Assembly (NCBI GenBank): GCA_051453625.1
Contig: JBOZIK010000001.1
Location: forward strand, 252,110,538 to 252,174,537
Reading direction: 5' to 3'
Length of the DNA stretch: 64,000 nt
Origin: Welwitschia mirabilis
Taxonomy: Eukaryota; Gnetophyta; Gnetopsida; Welwitschiales
Positions 39,549 through 51,886 of this stretch are shown in pieces. Each line of letters starts with the position of its first letter. The stretch's first letter is position 1. The notes under the pieces were generated by a model. The model worked only from the letters and a program-made list of their open reading frames with translations, ran no database searches and was not told where the DNA came from. The translations under genes and the position numbers were made by a program.

Positions 39549-42500
39549 TCACATCTGTGACAGAATATTGCTTATTTTTCTGAGTTCCTTCAAAGCAACG
39601 AGCGCTGCAGCTTGCCCTTTCTCTGCTAGGGAGGTCATTGACGAGGGCTCCAACTTCTCTGTAGACATTATAGAATGTTGATCGCTAACAGCAGCTGGAT
39701 GTTCTCGTGATAAGGCGCATTCAATCACCTGAAGAATAAAGGTATTATTATGACTAAACACTAGTAAATGCTTCAAAAGGGTCCGTTTTCGGAAAACTCA
39801 CCTGAATATTCTCAAGCATAGACTGTCCCAAAGTCTGCAAATTGACTAATGAATCATTGGCTTTATTAGACAATGAGGTTGACCTACATGAATCTACAAA
39901 AGGCTCTTGCGAATTACTTAGTGCTAAATTTTGGTTTGAGAGACCCACTGAAACACAGGTCGCATGCTCTTTAAGGGAACCAGGGGCACGTGACTCTGAT
40001 GAATCTGCAAGATTTTCAGCGTCTCCCCTGGAACTGCAGGAAGCCTGCTCACCTTCAGAGTCCTGAGATGCTGAAACAGAAAAACCTGGAAGATCCTCTT
40101 GTATCTGGTTTTGTTTTAGTGTAATCGAACTACAGGAGGCCTGATCTATGTCTATTTGAGAACCAACTGATAAAGACGAAGAGTCCGTGCTTGATTTCTT
40201 TTCATGGGCGGCTCCCTTTTCAGTTGATTCACAATTGTGATTTGTGCTTTCGTTTAACTGTTCACTTTTAGAAATTTCTGCACTGCTTTTGTCAGAGTTA
40301 TTTGCATTGTTTCTCCCGAAGTTCCAGAACCACATGAACTTTCCTGGGAGAGACGACGTTGAAAATTTTGTCTTCTTTCCTTCCTCAGAATTTCCTTTAC
40401 CTCTGGGAGCGTCACTCTTGATTTCTTTCTCCTTTGGCTTTTTCAATGGACTTACAGTGCTTGCCGTGTCTAGCCCATCATCAGTGGATGGAAAGCTAGA
40501 AACTTCAGAGTTGTCAGTGGTAATGGTGCATGTATCTGAAGTTAGTGATCCTGACTCCGTCAATATGCTTGCTCCTCTGCATTCAGATAATCTATCGCCT
40601 GTGGAGTTTAGTCTTTTGACCAAAATTTCACAGCTTTCTTTCTTTTTTGCCCTGTTCTCTGAACCATTATCTTTTGTGTCCGAAGAATGACCTTCATACA
40701 GAGATCTACTTTCTGTACCATCAATGTTGGATATTACGGTAGAGTCCTGATTTTCAGGCTTATCATCAAGCAGTTTTCTTCTTGTTGCTTTTCTAAAGGA
40801 ACCAACACTTCTACCCTTAGAAGCCATGTTGTGCAATAATGGGCTTGGAGGCGAACAGTTTCCAGATTCTCTATCATGGGCTTCTGATGGATTAGAAGGG
40901 TTTGGTTCCGGCTGACCCAGATTACGACCCGTCTTAGAAGCAGAAAGTTCTCCTACATTTGAAGAAGAACCTTCACTATCTGCCCTTTGCAACATGGAAT
41001 TTTTCCATTTTTGTTCCCAATAGCTCTCAGAAACTGTAACTCGCAATTTACTGGGTGAACAGGGACCTGAATATTGATGTTGCGAAACTGTTGTCTTGTT
41101 TTTAAAGGAAGAAGAAGCACTCAAGGCTCTACTAAGTTTCCTGGTAACAACAGCATCATCAAAAGGGCTGGTTATGGAACAAATTGGGGAAATACAATTT
41201 GCATCCAAGGCAAGATCCTGAACCAGTTTTGCTTTTCCAATAAGCTTACCAACATCTGCATTCCGTGGAAAATTTAGCAATTTCTGAAGGCATGTTGTTG
41301 CGTTTGGTGTAGCAAGTAGTGCTGGTCTTAGATGCAGTATCATTGACACAGCTATACCAGAGATAAAAATGCTGCGCGTTGAGTGATCAATATTATTTCC
41401 AAATATACTGTCTGCGTTAAAATGGATACGTGTGTTGGGTGATGCAAATATGGAATCCCATACTAGCAAAAGGTCTTCCAGGCTAAATTCTCTGCCAAAC
41501 AGCACACGTAACCACCTTAAGGCAAAGTACTGGGGTTCAACTCCAAGACTCACCAGATGGTTGTATAATGAGGCATCAGAAACTGCAAGGAGAAGGTATA
41601 TATCACTGGATGCTTCAATAACAGGAGGCAACCCAGAATGAGAACTAGTTGCAGGCAACTTGACAAAATAATCTGCCATTGCAACTGCTCCTCCATGCCC
41701 ACTTAGCAATGCATCAAACATACAGTAAGCATCATGTTCCATAAACCTTAAAGACAAAAGAGCTCCAAGTTCTCCTTCAGCACCATATGCGTCACTTCCC
41801 AAGAAGATTGACATTATATCATCATCAATCTCAGAACTTCTCTTCATTTTATCTACCTCCTCCTCTGCTCCAATGCTTTCAACATTTGCATTGCTATTAA
41901 TGAGGCAAAGATCCTCTTCTACCTTTGTCTGACTCTTCCTGAAGGCTGTGGCGCCTGCCTGTCCACCTAAATGTTGTCTTGGACTTAGATCGCTTCCATG
42001 AAACTGCATATCTTCAAACCTGTCATCAAAGAGATCTTCGTAGAGGTTCTTTATGCGGAGCAGGTGCATAACATCAATATGAAGCACATACATAAGAGGG
42101 CCAAGCAGTTCATGCATTCCTAAAGCAAATAAGAAATAGAGCGCTGTTAAAGTTGAACAACAACAATCATGGAAATTCAGAAACTTTTTTTGCAGCATAC
42201 CTTGACAATAGCCATGATTTGGATGTTTCAAAGACCACAGCAATAAGATCCTTTTTAGTATTGCTTGGCACCTTGGACTTTGGAAATAGCCACCATGCTC
42301 TGGGTAGAGTCTTGATAGATCATTTTCTATGGTTCTTTCAACCTCAGCATTCTTGAAAAACTGACCCCATACACTGTCTACAAGAAGATAAACCATGAAC
42401 GATTAGCCTCAAAAAAGGAAAGAGAGGACTTGCAAGTATTCATTTAGACGAAATTCATCTTCACCTGGATTTTGTGACAAGGGGTTGTCCAAACTTAAAT

Positions 42501-45500
42501 CAGATCCTTTCTGGCTTTCCTCAGAAATGTGAGGATCAACAAGTAGACGTCTTCTTAAGTCTGCATACCTTCAGAAAGTTTTTTGCAAGCGCTTGTAAGA
42601 ATAGTAAAAGAGGGACTTTAATAACTAATATTCTTCAAACCATATCAATACAGCATTCAAAAGCACTCTAAATCCAATTAGTTTATTCTTATTTACTAAC
42701 AGACTGAAATTTCATTTGCCATGTAAAAATACGAAGTTAAGAACAGACCACTAAGGTTTCATTCACAGGTAGTGAGTAAAAAAATATCATCACTGAGATT
42801 TGAAGAATATCAAAGAAAGGGGGAAAAGATTCAAGCGATAATCATTTTTCTAACCTTGAAGCACAAAGAAGCTGAAAGACCCGTAACACGTTAGCAAGGC
42901 AATCTTGTTCTAAATGATTCTGAATTGCTATCAAACTCTAAACAAGCTGGGATATATCCATAGTTTGTTAGCATTTAACAGACTTCTCTAGCTGGGAAGC
43001 CTCTATACATCTTCTAAATTTTAAAGAACTGTAAAAGAAATCCTTGTAGCATGTATAACTTGCCATGAAAGCACAAAAGAAAATGAAAGCCTGGCCTTAG
43101 GTTTGGTTGCTTATTTGCATTATCCAGTTATACAATACAAGATGATCCTGTTTACATGCCATTAGAGATTCATACCAATGAAAATGTTGCAATTTAGGGG
43201 TGTTGAACTCAAAACCTTTAGTAACCATCCTTCTCCTAAAAGTATAGCCACAATGAACAATGATCCCTAATACCTAAACAAATGATTTAATTATGTTCAA
43301 TGTCTCGTAATGTGCCAAAAAAGGTATCTAGAGTTTCAAACCCACAACCACAAGCATCCTAACAATTGGACTATCACTATTTTGACAAAAACGTTGCAAT
43401 TTAGATTATCTATAATCTTCATAAAGTTTTGAATTACTACTTCCAAGATCCCAGAAAACCATACAAGACATGGTTATGTGCAATGATGTATATGTCAGCA
43501 ACTCATTTATGTCAATGGCTTAAAAAAGTCTTGTTCAGGCGACATGTCATCATGTCTGCACAAAATGTCATTGCAAATGTCAGTAATTATTTAAAAAAAA
43601 TGTGAGAATTCTTAATTTCATAATAGTCATAAATAGCATAAGCTAAAAAGAACTAAAGTCAAGTAATAAAACAAGCGTTTGACATGCATAAATGGGTTGG
43701 AAACCAATTATCATGTAAAAGGCCCAACTATACCACTTGTGATTCTTTTATTCTCTACTTTTGGCCCATTGAGCATGACATTTTAAGTCGTTACATGTTA
43801 CATACTTTTACTCATGGCTATATGTTGCCAACCTTTTGAAAATGTCAGAGGGGAATGTTACCCTGCAAAAGACATAAACCCTAATGTTTTATTGCGCTAC
43901 ATGTCGCTCAATTTTGGAGACATGTCACCCTTTTTAAATCAGTGGTTATGTGAGTTTGCAAAATACCAAAATTCTCACTCTTGCATTTTGTAGGAGGCAT
44001 GCCTATGTGAGTTTGCAATATGCAAATGGGTATCGCACAAAATTGCTGAACCTTAAAACGAAGGTAATGCAAATCATGACTTGCCACCCACCTTCATTGT
44101 CCTCATTATCATTCTATCTTTTCACATCTACATAGGGTTGGCTTTATGCATTCTTTTATGTTATTTACATTTACCAAGAGCTAGATTAAAAGTTATTTTA
44201 AGATCTTGCACGTGTCTCCTTATAAACTCCCACGTTTTTTTTGGTCTTCATCTTTGCTACATTCCTTTAACTTCAACTAAACAATCTTTTTTGATAATTG
44301 TAGTTTTTGGTCTATAACAGAAATACCAGAAATACCCAAACCATCCTAGGTGGTCCACCTCTAACTTATCACTTATTGGTGCTGCTCCAAGCCTTCATCC
44401 AATATGAGAATTGCAACTTCTATCTTCTCTTGTAACATCATCATCCATCTCAGCATCCTCAGCTCTACAACATTAATGCATTGCTCTTGTTGCTTTCTTA
44501 AGGTTGAACACTTCTTTAAAGTTCAACACTCTACATTTCTACACCTTCTAGAACCGCAGTTCTACCTATGGCCTTGTTTTAACTGTTACTTTGTAGAACT
44601 TCTAATTTGAATTCTCCTGTCGCATAGAACATCACCCATGCAATCTCCATTTTCTCCACCTCGCCCATACTATTTGCCACATAATTTCCAATCTCCCATC
44701 CATAGGTAGCAAACATTGATTTCTTAGCACTACTTTTTATTCTGAGATTTTCACCCTTCCGTCACTGCTATTTCATCATTGCTATCTGTGAAATTGCACT
44801 CCATATATTTGCGCTTACTCTTGTTAATCTCTAATTCCTTTAGTCCATTTGATTCCTGCCACTCCTTAATCTATTTAATCCCTTTGATTCTAAGGCCTTT
44901 CCCGAATCTTCTCCATTTTAGGATTAATGATTATTTCAGATTTATCCACTTAAGAATATCATGTGCAAGCATACAGCAAGGTACGTAATCCTGAATTTCA
45001 TCTGTAACTATAAGATCTGATAGCTTGACTTGAAATTTGGCCGGTGAATCATTTGGCTGGATTAAAGTGAGTTGCCGTTGCTGCCTCTTTAATAATCTTG
45101 TAAATAATAAAAGGAGAGTAGTTTAGTTCTTGTAATACAGGTAAACTTAATTCAAAGCAACTTCCGGATTAGATTATTTTCTTCACAGTCGTCACTTTAT
45201 AGTAACAAAGATCCTCATAATTAGGCGAAACCTAAACGAATGATTTCTATTGGTCCTGGCATTCATAAAAGATAAAAGAACGTTTTAGGCTTTTGATAAC
45301 TTAGAAAGGAATTCTTCAACTATCATAATCAAAAGCATAATAACAGAGCAAACAGAAACAAACTTCATCTCATCATACAATTCCAACACAAGAAAGATCG
45401 TAAATGTTTTAGAATTTTAAGAATATTTTCAGAACAACTTGATCCAAGCCTGTAGTAAGACTTTACACTAGTCAAAGCACAACGACTAGAAGAGCAGATC

Positions 45501-45744
45501 GTCAAAATCACTAAACGAAAAACGCGGAAAGCAGAAACAGAAGAAGCCTTGCTTACTTTCGGCGGCCATTAGCAGCAGCCCTGCGAAGTTTATCGATTGA
45601 AGAGGTTTCCGGAAGAACGCCAAGATTGATTCTCCATTGAACACTTCTCATTCCGAAGATGGCAAGAGAGGGGGTCTCTTGATCAGATGAAGAGCCGCAG
45701 CTAGACACTCCATCTCCACTCATCTGCGGAAAAATCCTTGCCAT
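39549..45744 (-). CDS. TBC-domain Rab GTPase-activating protein, TBC1D5-homolog type
   Basis: Five exons: 45744-45557, 42568-42465, 42377-42201, 42119-39802 and 39728-39549. All introns are GT-AG and the sum is 2967 nt, giving 988 aa. TBC proteins stimulate GTP hydrolysis by Rabs; animal TBC1D5 acts on Rab7 with retromer on endosomes, and the same role here is inference. The TBC domain spans about residues 31-385: VQWRINLGVLP (35-45), the Arg-finger motif IENDLSR (R120), the Gln-finger motif YCQGM (Q156), and a subdomain-B block LGVEPQYFALRWLRVLFGRE (348-367). An acidic loop (about 195-275) separates the two halves. Residues 470-905 are Ser-rich and look disordered, and a short helical tail ending LKELRKISNILSQM is typical of the plant family. 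The ATG at 45744 is preferred because its family-like N-terminus leads straight into the TBC fold. Confidence 0.93.
39729..39801 (-). other. Intron 4 of the RabGAP gene (73 nt)
   Basis: Donor CAG|GTGAGT at 39802/39801 and acceptor TTCTTCAG|GTG at 39729/39728, phase 0. Its length is not a multiple of three and retention reaches a stop at 39754, which would replace the conserved C-terminal tail by about 15 residues. Confidence 0.9.
42120..42200 (-). other. Intron 3 of the RabGAP gene: 81 nt, in frame, no stop
   Basis: Donor CAAG|GTATGC and acceptor TTTGCTTTAG|GAATG. Splicing restores the codons for Y-C-Q-G-M-H, the family Gln-finger motif. The intron is 27 codons long without a stop, so an unspliced message stays open and would insert a Cys- and Leu-rich 27-residue segment directly after Q156. 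Confidence 0.92.
42378..42464 (-). other. Intron 2 of the RabGAP gene (87 nt)
   Basis: Donor CCAG|GTGAAG (42465/42464) and acceptor TTCTTGTAG|ACAG (42378/42377). Joining gives NPLSQNPDSVWG, matching the conserved plant TBC1D5-homolog sequence. A spurious ATG at 42396 lies inside this intron. Confidence 0.9.
42569..45556 (-). other. Intron 1 of the RabGAP gene (2988 nt)
   Basis: Donor CGAAA|GTAAGC (45557/45556) and acceptor TTTCTGAAG|GTATGC (42569/42568). Joining gives NGRRKYADLRRRLLVDPH, a conserved block, so no exon is missing. It contains a SINE at 43231-43380. The plus frames at 43950-44988 are short, with no domain. Its 5' half is GC-richer than the repeats outside the gene. Confidence 0.88.
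43231..43380 (-). mobile_element. tRNA-derived SINE, copy 2 (in RabGAP intron 1)
   Basis: The minus strand has box A-like TAGTCCAATTGTTAGGATGC (43373-43354) and box B-like GGGTTTGAAACTC (43343-43331). The body then ends in TTGTGGCTATACTTTTAGG, as in copies 1 and 3. It is in the same orientation as the gene and sits in intron 1. Confidence 0.65.
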
Positions 45745-45801
45745 AAAACCACTCGCAGAGCTTCGAAACAACAATCGAAAGGCGGAATCCTGTAATCCAA
45801 A

Positions 45802-45870
45802 CTATGAACTTATTGATTTCCAACAAAAATTGGAAGGAAGAGAGGAAGGATAATAAGAATAATCCTCCAT
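45802..45870 (-). promoter_or_regulatory. Upstream ORF, 22 codons
   Basis: ATG at 45870-45868 and TAG at 45804-45802 in the leader of the RabGAP gene, 57 nt before the main start. It matters only if this part of the leader is not removed as an intron. A tiny one with six codons lies just upstream at 45910-45890. Confidence 0.35.
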
Positions 45871-46118
45871 GAGATCCCAATATTACTAATTACAGGAGGC
45901 AGAGGGGCATCAAGATATAAATAAAAATAAACCAAAGAGAAATTAGTGGAATCCCAAAGACGGAAGACTACGAGCGCAGGGACTGAATACGATGTTGGAT
46001 GAAAGGGACTCTTTCTTCGATCAAACTGAGGGTTCTGTTTTTGTGGGTCTTCTGGAAAACTGTGATTAATTTCTTTGGAAAAGAAATGATGATGTGCTTA
46101 TGATGCAATTGACAAAAA

Positions 46119-46127
46119 GCCACGTCA
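46119..46127 (-). promoter_or_regulatory. TGACGTGGC element (ACGT-core bZIP site)
   Basis: Minus strand TGACGTGGC, about 375 bp upstream of the RabGAP start codon. It combines a TGACG half-site with an ACGTGGC core of the ABRE/G-box type bound by plant bZIP factors. A match is seen; function is inference. Confidence 0.4.
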
Positions 46128-46200
46128 AGATGCTAATCTGTCAGAAAAGGAGTATAATCTTGTCTCAAGCAATGAAATGGGGTGTATTTATGTCTCGTTT

Positions 46201-47169
46201 TATTTAACATTTTATATTGTTTTCTTTAATACTTTACTAGTTTTTTGCTTCAACACTTTATTTTGTGTTGTCACTGGCCACCATGCAATGAAGCATTCCA
46301 TTGCCATTCACTCATGAGTGATCTCATCCCTCATCCCCTGCCATTCTTATTGTCCTTCTAGGCCTATGTGTGTGGTTCATAAGGGGCCTGTGGGGCCTCT
46401 CTTACCTGGCATTTCCATTTTCCCTCACATTTCCATTTTCCCTCAGATTTCTTTAGGTGATTGGATATGGTTTTTGTATTCTTCTGGGGTTTCTTCTCCT
46501 AGGGGTGAAGATCTAAGTTTGTGAGATTGGTTTTGGCTTTGAGTTTTGGCTTGGTTTAGCTTTTCTTTTGGTTTGCTTGCATCATGCATAGTATCCCCAT
46601 TTCCTATTTAAGTTATTATAAAGTTGTTCATGTGAAATGGTGGCATGCACCAACATGTTAGGTAAAGGTATCAAAGGAGAGACAGCTTCATTAACATGTT
46701 CATAGTGCTATTCCTTTCCTTCGTCTTTCTAGAGTTTGCATATTAGCAATACAGATCAGGTGGAAGGTTTTTCTTTCTTTCGCTTTTTCTTCTTCCTTTT
46801 TTTATTTTTTTTTTATCTAATAGCAAAAGACAACCCCACACGCTATATAGAATTGGTGATATCATATATGGGCTAATTAATAATAAATCAAACAAAGCAA
46901 GTTGTGAAATAGTAGTAGTTTGAATTGAAATTGGAAGCAGATTTGCAGTTGTGTGCATGTTTTGGGGAAACTTAGAACCTTATTAGCAAATGATCAATAG
47001 TAATACATGTATAAATTAGTATGTTTTCATGCGATTCATAACTAATGTAAGAGCATCTTTGAAGAATAGAATTAAAATGAGTTTTCATTAGTTAAGGTTA
47101 TTACATGGAAAAATTCGTACAGTTGAGGGTAGGCCCCCGAAGAAACAGCAATTTCGTATCTCACAGAAA
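46201..47169. other. Intergenic stretch upstream of the RabGAP gene
   Basis: Short frames only (for example 46318-46524 plus), with a duplicated catttccattttccctca pair at about 46409-46444. No domain, RNA gene or mobile element recognised. Confidence 0.5.
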
Positions 47170-47312
47170 GTGAGGAGTTACAATATGTTTAGAAGAGAGT
47201 TTTAATAAGCATTATTTAGAAGGAAGTTACAATGCCTTTAGGAGGGAGTGATAGCATGCTTTATTTAAAAGGGAGTTATAGTGTATTTAGGAGGGAGTTA
47301 TAATGTAATAAA
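47170..47312 (+). repeat. Imperfect tandem array of a GGAGGGAGTTATAATG-like unit
   Basis: Five to six units of about 22-27 bp share (g/a)(g/a)agggagtta(t/c)a(a/g)tg followed by a ttta-g block (gaggagttacaatatgttta, aggaagttacaatgccttta, aagggagttatagtgtattt, gagggagttataatgtaa). It may be part of a degenerate LTR leader; I could not define an element. Confidence 0.6.
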
Positions 47313-47708
47313 TATGCTATTTTAGTAAAAGGCTAATTTTAGAGGGTTAAGAAAATAGTATAAATGAAAGTAAGTGGTGAGATGAAAAGTGTGCTTTGGG
47401 AGGTGGGAATTGAGAATGTAGAAGAGATCTTGGAGTTGGATGCTTAAAATGAGCTCTTTGTTTGAGAACCTAAAGAGAAGGTTCCTTGTGTAAGATCTCA
47501 GCTCACATGTATTTTCTCTTGAAGGCTACCAAGCATCACTATAATTTTGTATTTGTTAGCATATCAAAATATAGTTTTTTTCGAATTTCACTATAATCGA
47601 TAAATTCCTCACTCTACTTCTCTTTTCTTCTGTGCAAAGCCCTAGTTCCTCTAGATCTTTTGGCTTGTACATTAGTAACACTTTTCTATAGCCTTTAGCA
47701 ATGTTAAT

Positions 47709-47768
47709 GGGATGGTAGTCCATGGTAAGACACTTGTCCTTCATAACGAAGGTTATGCATTCAAACAT
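47709..47768 (+). mobile_element. tRNA-derived SINE head
   Basis: Box A-like GATGGTAGTCCATGGTAAG (47711-47729) is followed 20 bp later by box B-like GGTTATGCATTCAAAC (47751-47766). It is not a tRNA gene: the arms do not pair into a cloverleaf. It has the opposite orientation to the three SINE copies around the gene and its body was not matched to theirs. Confidence 0.5.
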
Positions 47769-49900
47769 TTGGATGTCTTTCTTAGCATTAGAATTTCTAT
47801 GAGGTTTTGAATGATTTGTTTTTAGTTATCATGATGGCAATACTTCCAATAAGAAGTACAACTAGTAAAATTTTTTAGTTCAATATCCCCACTCATAATT
47901 TTAGTAATAAATAATTACAATTTTTTCTTAATAACATAATCAATAGGCATGGGTTTATTCTACTTTCCAAAACCAAAAACAAAGGGGGAAAAGGCTAAGA
48001 AAAGAAAAGAATATGGATAGTGTATTGCTCAAGAAATTAGTTTACCTTATAGTAATAAAGGCTTATTTTTAATGTATTAGAAACAAATATACATTACATA
48101 TTATAGCATTAGAGGTCCTTTAGAAGTCAAAAAGTCAACATGTTGGAATCAAAGTAACAAACTCTCTAATATGGTTTAAAATTCAAGATTTCTTATCATA
48201 AGATAAATTTTGTTACTAGCACTGATGTATGTTCTATGTATATATCTTCTTTTTGTTAGTTTGGTATTACTCATTTGAAGGATTAGTTTATCTTAGAGAT
48301 ATAGTTGCATGTAAATCTTGGTTTTGATTTAGCCACTACATGATCTTTTGAAATGTTATTATAAAATGCATCCATTTTTCATAAATTAATACCTTATCAT
48401 AATTGAATGTAGCTGCATGAGGAAAGTTTTACAATGAATAAATTTAATACGCTTTGTTAGAATACAATGAAAAATCAACATCTAATACATTTACCTATTA
48501 AATTTCTAGACAAGGTAATCTATATGCTTTCTTATAATTCGTTTACAAGTAATGTACTAGACTTCAAAAGCCATATAGCACAGACCTTTCCTCTATTACC
48601 AGACATGGATTTGTTAATTATCCTTGTAAATGATTTCATAATACACGAAAAAACCTCTATGTAGAATAAGCACAACTCTCATGAAAAATTTATATATTGA
48701 ATCTCTTACATGTAGTTTTTGTGATCTCATTTAAAAACCTTTAAGTGATATGAGTTGAACTGAAAGATAAAAACCATATGTTATACTTAGCATTTTATTT
48801 ATTTGTTACATGATTAAATAACAAATAATCCAAATTTTTAGAGAATATCTTCCCATTTCCATAATTTAAAGAATGTTAATCTCATAGTTATTACATCAAA
48901 ATATTTATGCAATATAAAGGCCTTGCCTTAAAATTTCTAAAAACGCAATTAAAATATGTATCATGTTTAATATGCCTTAATTAAAAAAATAACTTAACTA
49001 GATTATATTAGTGAATTAAGAATGAAATACATTTTACAATTTTAGAAGGATATAGTTCACATCCATTAATTCTACATTGTCATTAGCTAATGATATCAGA
49101 TAATATTTCTAGTTAAATTTAAATTGATTGAGTCTTAGTTTGATTTATTTGAATTCATGAATTACTAATATTATTTAGGAAGTCTAGCTTCTATTGCAAT
49201 GATTATTTTAGAATCATTAAACACTTTTGAATGAATATATTTTTAGTTTTATTAACTATTTAATTTATGATTTAATTATTCAATTATTGATAAGGATGCA
49301 TTATCTTAATTATTCTTCCAAATAACTTAAACAAATACTATGCATATCTTGTTGATGTTGATATCTCGAAGCAAAACATGTCATATTTCATATTAAACAA
49401 ATGAAGTTATCATGGATAAGAACCATGAAAATTATGACTAATTCACTTAAAAGATTTTGAAAACATATTACTAAATTAAATCATGCACTATATGAAATTA
49501 TATATATCAATTTCTAAAACTAAATATACTATTGAATAATGGAAGAATAGCTTAGTTTAATTATCTAATAATATTTTATTTACATACTTATAACTATTTC
49601 ATTATATTCATAGTTATCTCTACTTAATAATGAAAACTTTGTAAAAATAAAAACATGAAAACAAGAAGTAATGATTAAAATGTTCTTGAGTTTATCGACC
49701 TAGAGGTCTTAGGTTCAACAACTTCTTTGTCTTATGATTTTATATTTAAAAAAATAATATTTTTATAAAGATAGACATCCTTGTTAATAATGTCTTTTTG
49801 ACAAATAAAATTTATTTTCTAAATTTTGTTTGGTAATTAGAAACATGGAAAAATTAGAAAATAATAAGAACATGTAGCCTATTACATGTTTTTTCTAACT
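47769..49900. other. AT-rich stretch with no recognisable gene
   Basis: Nothing coding seen. A box B-like aggtcttaggttcaac at 49701-49716 suggests one more eroded SINE, but no box A could be placed. Confidence 0.5.
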
Positions 49901-50542
49901 AAGATTTAGTTTACTATTTGACTTTGGATGTTATTTTTGGCACACTATGAGGCTNNNNNNNNNNNNNNNNNNNNNNNNNNNNNNNNNNNNNNNNNNNNNN
50001 NNNNNNNNNNNNNNNNNNNNNNNNNNNNNNNNNNNNNNNNNNNNNNNNNNNNNNNNNNNNNNNNNNNNNNNNNNNNNNNNNNNNNNNNNNNNNNNNNNNN
50101 NNNNNNNNNNNNNNNNNNNNNNNNNNNNNNNNNNNNNNNNNNNNNNNNNNNNNNNNNNNNNNNNNNNNNNNNNNNNNNNNNNNNNNNNNNNNNNNNNNNN
50201 NNNNNNNNNNNNNNNNNNNNNNNNNNNNNNNNNNNNNNNNNNNNNNNNNNNNNNNNNNNNNNNNNNNNNNNNNNNNNNNNNNNNNNNNNNNNNNNNNNNN
50301 NNNNNNNNNNNNNNNNNNNNNNNNNNNNNNNNNNNNNNNNNNNNNNNNNNNNNNNNNNNNNNNNNNNNNNNNNNNNNNNNNNNNNNNNNNNNNNNNNNNN
50401 NNNNNNNNNNNNNNNNNNNNNNNNNNNNNNNNNNNNNNNNNNNNNNNNNNNNNNNNNNNNNNNNNNNNNNNNNNNNNNNNNNNNNNNNNAAGATTTAGTT
50501 TATTATTTGACTTTGGATGTTATTTTGGCACACTGTGAGGCT
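49901..50542. repeat. 535-N gap flanked by a 54-bp direct repeat
   Basis: The last 54 bases before the gap (49901-49954, aagatttagtttactatttg...) recur right after it (50490-50542) with three differences. Either the gap spans a tandem array or two overlapping contig ends from different haplotypes were not merged. The open frames across the N run are meaningless. Confidence 0.9.
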
Positions 50543-51886
50543 CTGCGTGTAATTAATTCATTCATTTGGGTGATCGTGATTGCTATGTTTTTAGGGGAAG
50601 TACATCCACTAGCAGTCCCAAGATTAATATCACCTAAGTTTATTATTTCAAAAAACAAGATACGTTTTCAAAAATATGTCTTAATTTTTTAAAATATATT
50701 TGAGCTTAAGTACTCATATAATGAGTTACATATTACATATTTTATTATAATCTGAAAGATTTCAAATTAGAAGAATTTATTATTTTTTAAACTTAACATC
50801 TGTTTAAAAATGTATCATATGTAATATATTTTTGCCCCTTTGATCAATATGCAATAAAAGTAAATACCTATTTTAAATGGGTAGTAACTTAATGATTTAA
50901 AATGATTTATATTTTTTGTATTCATTTTCTTCTGCTTTATTTAAAACTAAATGTTACTTCATTTGAGTGTTTCCCGCTCTAATTGACTTACGATATGACT
51001 ACTAAACTTCTTCATCAATTCAAAACAACACAAAATGTTTTATTTGAGTTCTAAAAGCTATTTATAATTGATATATAATCCATAATGGGCATGCTCATGC
51101 TTAAAAATATGTCAAACCATGCAACCTGAGTGTTTACCATTGGTTTCTTTGCAAAATCCAAAGGTAAAACAAACATAGTCTTTTAACAAGAAATTTTTTA
51201 ATATATAAAGAAGAAAGAGTTTTTTTAACACTAATTTAAGAAGAAATGCTAAGACCATTCATTATCATAATTTTAGATGACATTCATTATTAAAATTTTA
51301 AATATCATCTCAATAATAAATGTTGATATTTGACATAAAAACAGATTTTTACCTTTACTCCTGTACAATAGTTTCTTAGCATTGTATCAAATTCTTTGAA
51401 GTCTACAATCAAAACTAATAATGATTACATATTTTTGTTGGAATGGTGTTAAAAAGATCATCATAAATATTTTTCATTTGAGTCACAAAGAAAATCCCTT
51501 GTGTAAAATTAAAAACAAGTATAAATATTTTCTAATTATTTATTACTTGGTTTGTTCTTGTACATTACAAGTGTCTAAATTTTTTACACCTTTGTTTGTG
51601 AACCTAACATGTAGCTTAAGCAAGTAATAACATTGTATTGACTTAAGCTAATACATTAAGAAGAGAATTAATAAATCCGTAACATTTAATATCTTATTAT
51701 ATTAAACATGTTGCAAGGATGCTCATGTAGATGATTGATATTTCATGTTTTTTTCGGAGTTCCAAGTTTGATTCCTATTGCAAATAAGAAAAGTAGTCAA
51801 GTAATAGTTAGTTTTGAGAAAATAAGATTACAAGAATAACTAAGACTCTTTTTATTTCTTAGTTTCTTGCCTTAACAAAACAATGT

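Larger units (their letters stand above)
45745..46200 (-). promoter_or_regulatory. 5' leader and probable promoter of the RabGAP gene
   Basis: The region upstream of the ATG is GC-richer than the repeats. A TAAATA element lies at about 46187-46193 and could be a weak TATA box. An acceptor-like TTGGATTACAG precedes the ATG by about 45 nt, so the leader may contain an intron; I could not fix its donor. Confidence 0.4.

Noticed and set aside
39842-42356. Several plus-strand frames of 67-148 codons
   Set aside because: They are antisense to the RabGAP exons, with no domain; they are shadows of the coding strand.
39754-42396. A single 880-codon open frame as the RabGAP protein
   Set aside because: It starts inside intron 2, reads through intron 3 and ends inside intron 4. 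Splice sites and family motifs give a better five-exon model.
43950-44988. Coding sequence in the plus-strand frames inside RabGAP intron 1
   Set aside because: Short overlapping frames with hydrophobic, low-complexity translation and no recognisable domain.
47709-47768. A tRNA gene
   Set aside because: Box A- and box B-like motifs are present but no cloverleaf arms pair, and similar heads recur as SINEs.
49928-50692. Open frame across an N run
   Set aside because: It is open only because N cannot encode a stop. The same applies to the frames at 52399-53103 and 59631-59879.
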